A stretch of 64,000 nucleotides of DNA from Chondrosia reniformis. Lineage: Eukaryota; Porifera; Demospongiae; Chondrillida; Chondrillidae. Shown one piece after another: positions 12,901 to 24,700 of this stretch (positions are counted from its first letter, which is position 1; each line of letters opens with the position of its first letter). The notes under the pieces were generated by a model that saw nothing but the letters and a program-made list of their open reading frames with translations, was not told the origin of the DNA and ran no database searches. Location of the stretch: NCBI GenBank assembly GCA_947172415.1, contig OX359199.1, forward strand, positions 6,196,884 through 6,260,883, read 5' to 3'. Both the position numbers and the translations under genes were made by a program.

Positions 12901-15900
12901 TTACATATACATATACATACATGATCATGTAATTGTTATCTATACAACCTAAAAGAAAACTTAGTGTTTGTCACATATTACTGGTCTATTTGTAAGACTT
13001 TCTAATATTTGTGATTTAAAGTAACATTTCTTCTAAATAAACTTTTATGTGAACAGAAGAGGCACAGGTAACAGCTGATGCTGTCGCTCCGGCAACCAAT
13101 TGATCACTTATGCCAAACACTGGCTCCCATAGTAACTCTGTGTGTCATATTTGCCATTTATATCAGGTCATTGGGCATCAAACATTCTTGAACAAAATTT
13201 GCAGCCAACAAGCTTCCCATCTGCAAGGTGCCCTGGTATATCCTGTCCCGCAAGCCTTTGTGCTGATCCACAGTACCTGGCTGAAGACTGCTGCCCATCT
13301 TGTGAAATGAGTAAATGCCAATTCAAAGGTTGCGTAGATACGTTTGGCATGCTGGGCACTTCCTGGATACCCAATCCTTGCAAAACTTGTTACTGTATCA
13401 GAGGAAATCCTTACTGTGTCAGAACCAGATGTCCACCCCTTCCCTGTGCCGCTCACCAGATTGTCCGGCCAACTGACCGCTGCTGTCCCTACTGTGATTC
13501 CAATATTGCTAAGCACAAATGTTCTGTTGTTGATGATTGTACAGTTAACATTACTATTACAGATAACTCCCTCCATCACAGCAGTGGTGAGGTTGGGACA
13601 GATGTGGACCTGCTTATTCATAAAGAAAGCTGCAGGACACAAGTAGTAAAGCATAGATGTGATAAAGTATTCTTCTATGAAAACAATCGGAGGTTTCACT
13701 GTTGGCCACAACAAGAAACCCTGACAAAGGCAGTTACTTCAACTTGTAGTTTAAAACAGGCTAGAATAGCCTATAGGGATGTCACCAGTTGTGTTTCCAA
13801 AGCAACAAGAAAGTACACAATTCAAGCTGGGGCCATACCACAGCTACACTGCGACTTCTTTGTGCCTACCAATTAAAAGTGAAGACTCATCATTTTCATC
13901 AATTGTAATTTTAATCTTAAACATGAAACAATTGGGTCCTTCATGCTCTAATTCCCCTCTCCTTCAGCCCTTTCATTGAAAATTTCATGATTATTTCTTG
14001 AAAGATGAAATCTAAGTGTATAGTGTTTATGATTTTAAATGAATATTTGCCATTTATTTCATATACTCATTATCAAGGAGATAAACTTACTTGTCAAGAG
14101 AAAAGTTGTGTAGGGTCAGTCTTTAACTGAAAACAAGTTTACATAGTTACCTCTCCCTGCCTAAAGATGATACAGCTTGACCATATTCACAATGGTGTCT
14201 GTTTCTCAGCAGTCCTCCATGCTAGCTATAACGTGATACCACATACACCCAATGTAGGTATAATAACTTTGGTATTTTATTGCAAATTGCGGCAGTATAG
14301 TGGATAGATTGTACTTACAGTAAGTTCTTAGCGTTTGCATTGTAACATTCTTGAGAATGAGTTTTAGTGTACATGGCTTCAGCATCTGAGTGATATCATT
14401 TCACCCATATAGTCAACAAGCTAGTAAAGGTCAGTTTGTATATTGTGTGGGCCATGGGGAGGGGCTACAATAGATATATACACAGTGATGTAATCCTTCA
14501 GAAATACAACAACAATACATAGATTTTTAATGCATCATCAGCTGAATTATCCATTAAATGTATTGAATATTGCAAGTTAAATAGTATTTCACCAATGATA
14601 AAGGTTTAACATAACAACTTTGTCCTTTATACTTCATTAGGAGTTCCAACTATATCAGCCATTACTAGCCCACAACAGACAGACACTCCGATCATTCTAA
14701 TAGTGGCTGGTGTGGTCGGTGGCTCAGTGACTGTACTGGCTGTTTGTATAGCTGTAGTTGCCATAGCATTGGTCTTCAAAAGAAGGCGAAGTACCACTAC
14801 TAGATCGTTTTCACCTAGCAATGAGAACCAAACTGAAAAGGGAGAAAAAGTAAGTTTTTTTTTATAAAATATTATATTCTTTAGCCATGCTACTCATTTA
14901 CGTATGTAGAACTCTGTACATTGATATAGGGTATGATATTTCTCTTCAATGGGACCATCATAATGGCCTTTATATATAGACATTTTAGCAATGCACACCT
15001 GTCCAAACAACCAATAAAATAACATGCAAGGTGGCTGTTAGCCCTATTGGTTCATATTTAAAACACTTGTGGTTAGTTGTAAACAAGTGCTCTACTGATA
15101 AGAAAACCAAAAATGTATAATGTGGTTGTGTTGTGTTGACACAGGTGTTCCTGGAATGGTTACAGAGTGTTCTGCAAAATAAATTTCATAGATGTATAAA
15201 TGTGCTATATAGTTTTGATGCACAGTAAATAAATAAAACGTTTGCTCTTCCACATAGTCCAAAGAGTGCATATATCCAGAAAGCCAGTTTTCTCCTCAAC
15301 CATCCCCGGTCTCTGAAGTATCAATTACAAAGTACTCGCCTTACTCTCAACATAAAGGATCTCCCTACATTAGAGGCAGTCACAGACGGATTGATATATT
15401 TGGAGTGAGCCGAACATTTGAGATTCCATTTGACAGACTGCAATTAAAAGATGTCTTGTATGAGACAGTCGTAGTGACATTATTCAAGGGAAATATAAAA
15501 TCAGATGAACCAGCTTATCAAAAAGGAAAAACGGTAGCTGTCAAGACTATCAAAGGTAAACTGGTTACCTAGAATGTGTGTAATAGTCACTGTGATAAGC
15601 ACACCACAACTATTTTGTTATTTACATTATTAATATATAAAGGGAAAAAACGAAAAATAGCTAAATTGAACCCAGGGAGACTGGCTTTAGCCATCAATGT
15701 GTTGTATCAAACACTACTGCAAATTTCACCTTCCTCCTAATTGTTTTTTCTAATGATAAAGTTACTCCAAAATTGATAATCTTATTAAGGCCAGAGCTAG
15801 TTGACCGACAGACTTGTATGTGGTCCCTAGAGAAGTCTTTTGTGTGTACGTATCTAAATGGTTAAACTTTCAGCAACTTAACTTTGTATGTACTGTAAAT

Positions 15901-18421
15901 TTTTGTTATTGTAGATCCTAGAAATGAGAGTGACTTTGAAGATCTCTTGCATGAAATTAAGATGATGTCATGTCTTGTACAGCATCAAAATGTGGTTGGA
16001 ATGCTCGGTTACTCCATCAATAGTACGTATGTGGAAATAATGCATACACTTTGTAAATGATAACCAATGTTCCTAAGTATGGACATAGCAAGCCGTTTGA
16101 CCAATCTGGTTTTGAACAGACTACAGGGCTGTATGCAGAACTTGGGGTCAAATAAAATTTTTCAAAATTTAGGGGGGGGGGGGCAATGTTATGAGGGTGT
16201 CAGAGCAGTTTAGGGGGTTCCCAAAAGTCTAGGGGGCAACTCCCCCCACCCCCCCCCCTCTATGCAGCCCTGGACTATCATTCACTCTTATGCACACTGA
16301 ATAAAACAAGATGGCAGACCAATTGTAACTATTGAGCTACATATTATCATCTCCTATGCTCTACTAACCTTCTTACACAAATAGTTGTTAGTTGGAGGGC
16401 AACCATTTTTAGCAATAATAAAGCCCACTTCCTGGCTAAACAACACTTATACCACTCCCACTTCCTGGCTAAACAACACTTATACCACTCCTACTTCCTG
16501 GCCATGCTGACTGGTCACTTATGGGTCCTGATAATGTTGAACATCTAGTAAGGTCCTTGATTCCTTTTTGATATTAAAAGTATTTACAGCTTCATTGAAC
16601 TGTTTTCAATATATTGTGCATACATATACCTTAGATTTCATTATGTTTGAATGAATAAGTTGTAATTTTGTCCATTAAATTGCAAGCAAAGATTTTGTAT
16701 TTAATTTGTCTTTTCAGATGGCCAGCATATGTTGGTGACAGAGTGCATGGCTCATGGTGACCTCTTGGGCTTCTTGAGGGCCAGCCGGGGTGTCAATGGC
16801 ATGTACACAGTGCGTCCAGGGTGTGGAGAGGAGAGAGTGTGTACAAGAATCACTGAACATGATATGCTGAACATTGCAATCCAAATTGCTGATGGAATGA
16901 GCCACCTTGAGCAGAATAAGGTAATGTAGTTAGTTGGCTAAGCCACTATAGAATAAGGATTCCTTCTAACTATATACGTACATCAATCTTATCTTTTAGA
17001 TAGTTTATCTTTCAACTTTTTGAGCATCTAGAGATGCAGTTCATTAACCAACAACTCTGACTCATAAATCTCTGTGTACTCGCAATGTATTAGTTGGTTA
17101 AAATATGCTAAAGAACTAGACAGTATCCAGCAAAGAGTTAGCAAAACAGCATCTCTAGACACTCAAAAGTCAAAGCTACATTATATATGCATACATATGT
17201 ATAAGTGACAGCTAATCCACTACAGCTACCATGTATTCCTATATATAACTTTACATATATGCTCTATGTATGGTCTTTCAATTTTTACAGTTCAGTAATT
17301 TTAATTCTGCAAATGTATATTTAAAACCTCCTTGAAAGTGACACATGAGAATTACTTAACAGCATTTATTTTTTTTATTTCAGATTATTCACAAGTCTCT
17401 CTGTGCTCGCAATGTATTAGTAGGTAATAACATGCAGGTAAAGGTCTTCAACTACGGAATGAAAAACTCTGAAAAGGTTAGCACCTGAGAGTTACAATAC
17501 TATTTTTAAGAAATGGAAACTTTAAGAGGTGTTGCTATGCACATTTGATTTAAAACAAGTCAAGTTTTTATTTTCAGGAGTTCAATTTCTTTCATTTTCC
17601 ATGCAATTTTCCATTATATACGTAGTCAAGGCCAGTTAACTACTTCAAATGGATGGCACCTGAGACATTTGTGGACAGTGTGTTGAATAGTCAGAGTGAT
17701 ATGTAAGTGAAAGTCAATAATGCATAATTTAACAGGTCTAAATATGTTACATGTAGCCTATATACATATACATGTCCATCTACAAGCTTATAAGTATGTG
17801 GAAGTGTTTTTTGTTAATTTGTGTATGACTACTATTTGCATTGTTATTTAGTTGGTCCTATGGTGTAACGTTGTGGGAGATCCTAACACTAGGAGGCTGT
17901 CCTCATTTGAATGCTAAAATGAATACGCTAGTCCCAAGACTGCAGCAAGGGTACCGGTTGGAGAAGCCAATTCATGTTTCTGAATCACTGTATGCCATTC
18001 TGTTCGAGTGCTGGAACACAACGACAGTTCGGCCATCTTTTGCTCAATTAAGACAAGATTTACAGACACTACAGCAATCAAATCAGGTGAATGATATTTA
18101 ATAAAGGAATCCAATTGATCACTATACATACTGCATAGTAAACCTATATCAGTATAATTATAGCCATACATAATTAACATATAATATTATATACATGCTG
18201 TATGTATATATTCAATCCACTTGGACTAGATTCTCAATGCCTAGTATTAGTGATATTAAATGTAATTTTCTACCAGTAACTAGTAATTATGTAACAAGAC
18301 AAATTAGTTTACATTAAATAATATTCTAATTATTTTCCTGCAGAGCTGTGTTGATCTCAATTTATTTAATTACCAGAAACTTGAATTTGATGATCACCAA
18401 CAATCCATTACTGCCTTGTAA
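9972..18421 (+). CDS. Two-Ig receptor with a tyrosine pseudokinase domain
   Basis: Eleven exons give 2010 nt, 669 residues: 9972-10056, 10131-10466, 12461-12748, 14641-14849, 15258-15555, 15915-16022, 16718-16920, 17384-17476, 17626-17702, 17852-18086, 18344-18421. Order: signal peptide (1-18), Ig-like 1 (29-140, paired Cys), Ig-like 2 (141-236, no Cys pair but DEGEYQIEVSN), transmembrane 254-282, basic stop-transfer KRRR, kinase-like domain about 370-640. Each Ig-like domain is one phase 1-1 exon. The kinase keeps VAVK (K402), the alpha-C Glu (E419), WMAPE (549-553) and SDIWSYG, but has no glycine-rich loop, HKS for HRD (512-514) and NYG for DFG (532-534). Catalysis is therefore unlikely, and a signalling or scaffold role at the plasma membrane is inferred. 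It follows CSN1 by 260 bp on the same strand. The nearest RTK class is not clear to me. Confidence 0.88.
10467..12460 (+). other. Long intron 2 of the pseudokinase gene
   Basis: About 2 kb of AT-rich sequence between the two Ig exons. I see no additional exon, RNA gene or repeat array in it beyond short AT-rich and TATA-type runs. Confidence 0.6.
13167..13876 (+). CDS. Alternative terminal exon: von Willebrand factor C modules plus Cys-rich tail
   Basis: After an acceptor ending at 13166 (TATCAG), a frame runs to TAA at 13874-13876. It encodes a Cys-rich segment (CPGISCPASLC, CCPSC), a VWC module (CKTCYC, RCPPLPC, CCPYC) and a further Cys-rich tail ending HCDFFVPTN. The exon needs one nucleotide from upstream, which is exactly the phase left by the second Ig exon (ending 12748) and also the phase used by the transmembrane exon at 14641. 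Ig exon 2 can thus join either exon in frame. The VWC route gives a 472-residue product of signal peptide, two Ig domains and VWC, with no membrane anchor: a candidate secreted isoform. It could instead be a separate gene in the intron, but no independent signal peptide exon is seen. Confidence 0.65.
16170..16262. repeat. Poly-G / poly-C tract pair in an intron
   Basis: A run of 12-13 G near 16172 and a C-rich run near 16245-16260 flank about 70 bp with further G runs. The two tracts are complementary and could pair. It looks like a degenerate low-complexity insertion in a pseudokinase intron. Confidence 0.5.
16427..16500. repeat. 33-bp direct repeat
   Basis: ACTTCCTGGCTAAACAACAC begins a 33-bp unit at 16427 and 16460, with a third, broken start at 16493. 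It is a short intronic tandem duplication with no visible function. Confidence 0.7.
16989..17177. mobile_element. MITE-like foldback element carrying an exon fragment
   Basis: The left end (TTATCTTTTAGATAG, then TTTGAGCATCTAGAGATGCA) and right end (AGCATCTCTAGACACTCAAA) are imperfect inverted repeats related to the ends of the element at 30076-30244, so both belong to one family. The interior at 17063-17100 closely resembles the catalytic-loop exon of the host gene at 17390-17430. The element is in the intron between 16920 and 17384 and contains no long ORF. Confidence 0.6.
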
Positions 18422-18766
18422 AGTAATTTCAGAAGAACTCTTACCTTCTTAATGGTTTTTATATAACATTTCTACTGTTTTACTTAAATATTAATGTATG
18501 AAGAGACTTGTAATGTTGTAATGCAAGTACAGTACATATTTGTTATTATAGCTGTGTATTGTATTTTACGTTCAAGACCATAAATTTTATTTATATATAT
18601 TCGTATATAATATAATATGTATAAATGTATAATACTATGGCACTCCATAAGGAAGCCAACTAAATGTATGGTTTCCTATTTGAAAAAGGTCTTATAAATC
18701 CATTTCACCATTTTTAGCATCATTTCAGTCTTTCCTTGTAAATTTTTTGAGCTTCAAGAACTAAAG
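18422..18766. other. Intergenic interval between the pseudokinase and 7TM genes
   Basis: About 345 bp of AT-rich sequence between a stop codon and the next start on the same strand. It must hold the 3' end of one gene and the promoter of the next. No other feature is visible. Confidence 0.5.
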
Positions 18767-21700
18767 ATGGCAAAATATCTTTTATTGCCTTTATTCATAG
18801 GCCTTGCTTGTCAGCCAGGTAAGACACTATTAACATTGGTGGAAATATAAGATCTAAGATTGTGCATTTAAAAAATAAAAAGAATTTCCCCAATGTAATA
18901 TCCAATCCTAAATATTTGAGTTTAAATTTAGAGCCATATTTATATAGAACAAGAGATATTTCCTTTTATCAAGAATCCACTAAAATATTTTATGTACATG
19001 CTTCGTAATTTTATCATTATAATAGTTACTAAAAGCACAAGCTCATCTTTGGAACCAACACCCATGGTCATTGATCCCTCAGAAATAATGGATAATGAAT
19101 TCACCCCGTCTTCAGAATCAATATCCACTGCTTCCTTAGAAACAACGGGTAATAATTCCATCCCATCTCCAGAACCACCATCCACTGCTTCCTTAGAAAC
19201 AACGGGTAATAATTCCATCCCATCTCCAGAACCACCATCCACTGCTTCCTTAGAAACAACGGGTAATAACTCCATCCCATCTCCAGAACCACCATCCACT
19301 GCTTCCTTAGAAACAACGGGTAATAACTCCATCCCATCTCCAGAACCACCATCCACTGCTTCCTTAGAAACAACAGGTAATAACTCCATCCCATCTCCAG
19401 AACCACCATCCACTGCTTCCTTAGAAACAACGGGTAATAACTCCATCCCATCTTCAGAACTACCATCCATTATGCTTTTGGAATCAACATACACTGATAT
19501 CTTTAACTCATCTTTCAGCCCATCTTCTGAAGTAACATCCACTGAGGTCTCAGGCTTATCTTCGACAGAAGTGGCTACCACAGTGCCAGTTACCACTAAC
19601 GTATCAAGCTCACCTTTAGAACCAGCTACCACTGTGGTATTAAGCTCGTCTTTAGAACCAACTACCACTGAGGTATCAAGCTCACCTTCAGAACGAACTA
19701 CCACCGAGGTATCAAGCACATCTTCAGAACCGGCTGTTACTGCAACTCCAAGTTCTACACCTACTGTCAATGACACTGAAAGAACTTCATTGCCTGTTGG
19801 TCAATTAGATATTGTACCAGTTTACGTTGGTGGTGTAATAGCTTTAATTATTTTGTTAATCTCAAGTTTGGTTCAAATATTTCAATGGTGAGGTTATATA
19901 TATATATATATAGACTTAAACAATGAAATGCTCTAAGAATATATGTATGTACATGTATGTACATATGTTATAAAAGTAAATATATATATGTAAACTATAG
20001 CTATATGCATGCACTCCTTATGTACCTCCTTTTCTGTTTAATATACAGTACTAGTTGGAATATATAAGCCAACTTAATATATATGTTGTACACTTATATA
20101 ATACATTTATTGAACTAAATATAAAAGGTACGTATATACATAAAATTTAATGGTTTATCTCATTTTATCTGTATTGTAGCTTTCTCTTTTCAACCAGTCG
20201 TGGCCTTGATTTTCTACACTTGAATGTAGTGGTGTCACTTGTTTGTGGTGTGTTGTTACTGATTGTGGGCACACCGAATAACACAATTCAATACAATGAG
20301 GTACGTTTCCTTGTTTTGAATCAATAGACTGATTGGTTAATTTTCTATTTCAAATTAGTTTAGTTCAATTAGTAATAGTATATACCCAACTTTCTAATAT
20401 TTAGTGTAGCTAATTGTTTACCCCTTACAAGTTATACGTTTATATATAGCATATACAACTAAATGTTAATGCACATTACATAATACATATACTGTAGGTA
20501 CGTACATGCATACAATGATCATGATCTTCAGATGTACAGATACAGTTAATAATAGGGATAGTACCTGTACATACATCTAGAAAACGTATATAGTGAAACA
20601 AGACAGGGATCATGTGAAAAGTGAATCACATATACCATACAGAAATTTAAATGACTTAACCATACACTGTATACATACACATTAAGCACTTCTAAATACA
20701 TATGTGTGGTGTATCATGATAGCTAGAGTATATAGGACGATGCACCTAAATGTATACAGTCACAAACACTCAATTAGTGATTGGTCAATCAACTCTACTA
20801 TTTTAGAAACATAAAAATAAATGCGCTAGAATTTAATTTAAATATTGTACTGATTAATAATTTTGATTTGTTTCTCTCACCAATACCCTAATAAGCCAGA
20901 AAAATTTGCTGTTTCCTCATCAACTAAAAGGAATAGGCAAAGTGTGACATTAATTTGTTCCTTCTAAGTGGACTTTAATTAGGCCTACCTTTTAGCTCAT
21001 TGCACTACCCATAAGACATAGGTAGGTGGGGCAACTCCAGAACCACATGATAATACATGTATATAGACTTGCCTAAGTCAATAAAATTAGTGCACAATGA
21101 TATTCAGCTGTTTTTTCATACTTTAAATGCTGTATGCAAATCTATATTATCAAGAGAGCTTTGGATGACAATGAATTAGTGATCTATTTTCCTTTCTCCA
21201 TTCATTACATAAGCCAAACTGGACTTAATAGAGATTCTTCTGTATGTCACTTCAATTTATATATGTATACAATGTCTATAAATACTTTTCTACAGTTGAT
21301 TTGCAAGATACTTTCAGGACTCATTACATACTTTTTATTGATATCATTCACAATTCTGCTCTGCGAAGCTATTTACCTCAACTTCTATCTTCGTGGCATC
21401 ACACACTACCATGGACTTGTTTTGTTCCTCTTATTCCTCTTCAGTTGGTGTGAGTTGATTCACTGGTCATGCCATCCTGCATATATCCTATTATATATAG
21501 ACTTCCCATAGAGAATACACTGAAGGAAGTACATATTAATTGCTAGGTTACGTTCCCTATTTAGATTATTCATGTCATATTGTAGAACATTATGCAGCTC
21601 CATCTAACTTAAATAAGCCTTGTGTATATTTATTTGTTTATTACACAGTATTTCCTGTTGTTGTTGCCCTAATTACGGCTATTACTGCCGGAGAACAAGG

Positions 21701-24700
21701 AATACATTCAATTATCACAGTTGATGATAAAATTATCATGTAAGATGTGAACATTATATAATATAATTATATATACGTATAATATACGTATATGAGTGTG
21801 TGTACACTTCATTTGTGACATACACTGTAGGTGTTGGCTATCGCATGATAATGCTGCCTTTTTAGCTTTTCTTTTACCAGCAGGAGCTCTGATTGTGGTA
21901 TGTATAAATACACTTACAGTCATACACACATTTGTACAGACTGCTGTTGTAATCGAATACTTTTATTGTCTATACACATATATCAAATATGTATATATCT
22001 GTGTGCATGGACAAGGTATAAATGTATATTTCATTATTCAGAACGTATTTTCTATTCTGCACACTAGTGTTCACTATTTGCTTTACTTCCATTCTCATTT
22101 GCTGCCATTGAAATGAGAACCATCAAAGACTCTGAAGTAGTCCTCAGAAGAAAAAATGCCTTGTATGTCCGATTAACATTACCAGTATATGATGTGTATA
22201 TTATACTGTAGGTGTATGGATGTGTACATGTACATATATGATGTATACCAACTTAATTACAAGAGTGTTTTTATCCTTAATTCTGCAGCTATGCATCTGC
22301 CTCTTTATGCATCATACAAATTTTGATGATTATAACTTGGATACTGGCAATTTTGTACTTTGTGTTCTATGAAAGTGGCCCAGCCCTCGCTTGGATCTTC
22401 TGCATTCTTCTCATTGTCATGGTAACCATCTTGCTGCATACAGGCTTATCCTCATATGCATGCTAAACCTTATAATTATCTACAGAAAAGTGGTGATTTT
22501 GAATATTCATCCATCATACTACATACATGTACTGTAAGCGTAATTCATGATCCCTCTCAATGCTGAAGTTTGATCACAATTATATCTATGGTATCACTAC
22601 ACCTTTATACATATAATCAATGATGATATGAACATATGCATAAAAGTTACATCACATTCATTCTATTCATACAGGCTGTCACAATCTTGCTTCTGTACGT
22701 TGTCATTCCCTTTCTAAAGAGAAAATGGAGCCTCAAAGATAAGGATTCCTCTCATGTAAGTATCCTGTTATATATTAAGTTGTTGGAAGAAAATGTTATT
22801 ATAAATATAACTTGAATAACTATAACAGTAACCCAGGTGCTAAGTAATTGTAACCACATAATTGCATTTTCAGTACATAATGTAAGGAAGATGTAGCAAA
22901 TAATTATTAAATCATTAGCACAACATCACTTAGTTGCTAAGCGATTAATGCATAGTGTTGGGATTTGTACTTTAGAGGTTTCCATTTCAAAAATGCAACC
23001 ATTTCCATGAAAACATAGTGTATATATCCTTACATATATCTTCAAGTGCAATATATTAAATACATTTCTGTTTGTGTGGTCATTCTCAGCTAGAGAACTC
23101 ACAAAGTATAGGCAGACACATAAAAAATTAAAATATTATAAATGCATTATCTATGTACGTAACCACACCTACCTTAACACATGTTTCACAGGAAACTAAT
23201 GACATAGCACTGAACATTATTGGAGATACATCAAAACTTGGGGAGTGTGAAGCTGGAAACATTGAAAGTGGAGAAAAAGGTACGTCTTTCTTTCTATCTT
23301 GCAGTTACTGTTTAGGTGTGCATGAATTTATCAATGAATTAATCGGCTCCAAACAAATTAGAATTAAATAACTAGTATAGAGATAATACACCATTGAAGC
23401 CATATATGTAATTTTGACTTGCTCAGTGGCAGAAACTGGTGGTTTAAGTCAGTCAGTCATTGGGTTGACATTTTAGCAAATGTTTGTTTTTGTATTTTTC
23501 TCTTTATTATGGTAGCTTGATACACTGTAAATGCATACCTTTATGATGGCTATGTATGTGGACAAACTATTCACTCTTATATAGAAGCTACTGCAAATGA
23601 ATATATTACTTTTAAACCCTCTGGAGGAGGGGCAAATGAAGTAAGTAGTCAAGAAAAGGCTGATGAGGGTGACAATAGTTCAGACAAGGACAAGAAAACC
23701 AATGATACAAAAGATGATAACAAAGGTGACAATGACGAGAAAGATGATGACAAGAAAGATGATGACAAGAAGGCTGATGACAAGAAAGATGATGACAAGA
23801 AGGCTGATGACAAGAAAGATGATGATAAGAAGGCTGATGACAAGAAAGAGGATGACAAGAAGGCTGATGACAAGAAAGAGGATGACAAGAAGGCTGATGA
23901 CAAGAAAGAGGATGACAAAAAGGCTGATGACAAGAAAGAGGATGACAAGAAGGCTGATGACAAGAAAGAGGATGACAAGAAGGCTGATGACAAGAAAGAT
24001 GATGACAAGAAGGCTGATGACAAGAAAGATGATGATAAGAAGGCTGATGACAAGAAAGATGATGACAAGAAGGCTGTCACCAAGAAAGATGATGACAAGA
24101 AGGCTGATGACACAATGGATTGCAAGGGAAACAAAAAGAATACAAGTGACATAATGAGGAATGACAAAAGTGATATGCCAAATAGTTCAGGATCCAAAGT
24201 TAAAGCTAATGAAGGTCAGTGACTATGTACACCATCAAAAGCGCTCGTATACTATATTGTTGTCTTTAATTTTCACTAAAAAAGTATTAGCATATTGCTA
24301 TTAGATATAATTGTTCACATGCTTAGCATGGATAATATGTAAGACATGCAGCACTTTTAAAAGATACATGCATGTATATATCAGGGGTGTAGGAAGCAAT
24401 TTGAAAGCAGTCTGGCTAAGAAATATTGTAAGTATAGCCAGCATATTTCTTAGCCAGCATTTACTTGAAATGGTTTCACCTTCCTTTATAATATTATCAC
24501 TGATGAGGAGAACTGTTACAAGTAGTAACTTCAAGTACTTGATTTGACCTTAGATGAGGATTCTTCCTAGTGTTGATTTAGAAGTTTCAACATTTTGAAT
24601 TGTGTTGGGAAGCAAAAAGCAAAATAGTCCGGCCAAACATAACCAGTTGAATCAATTCCTATGCCCCTGTACATGTGTATTTGAATATATGTTATAACAT

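Noticed and set aside
13058-13068. 11-nt microexon (AAGAGGCACAG) flanked by AG and GT in the pseudokinase gene
   Set aside because: Including it leaves phase 0, which puts an early stop in the transmembrane exon. Not needed for either isoform.
13178-13714. 178-codon minus-strand frame
   Set aside because: Antisense to the VWC exon, whose cysteine pattern on the plus strand is diagnostic.
18940-19776. 278-codon minus-strand frame opposite the mucin-like exon
   Set aside because: Shadow of an in-frame 57-bp repeat. The plus strand has the signal peptide, splice phases and transmembrane context.
23649-24197. 182-codon minus-strand Ser/Leu/Phe repeat frame
   Set aside because: Shadow of the Lys/Asp repeat exon of the 7TM receptor.
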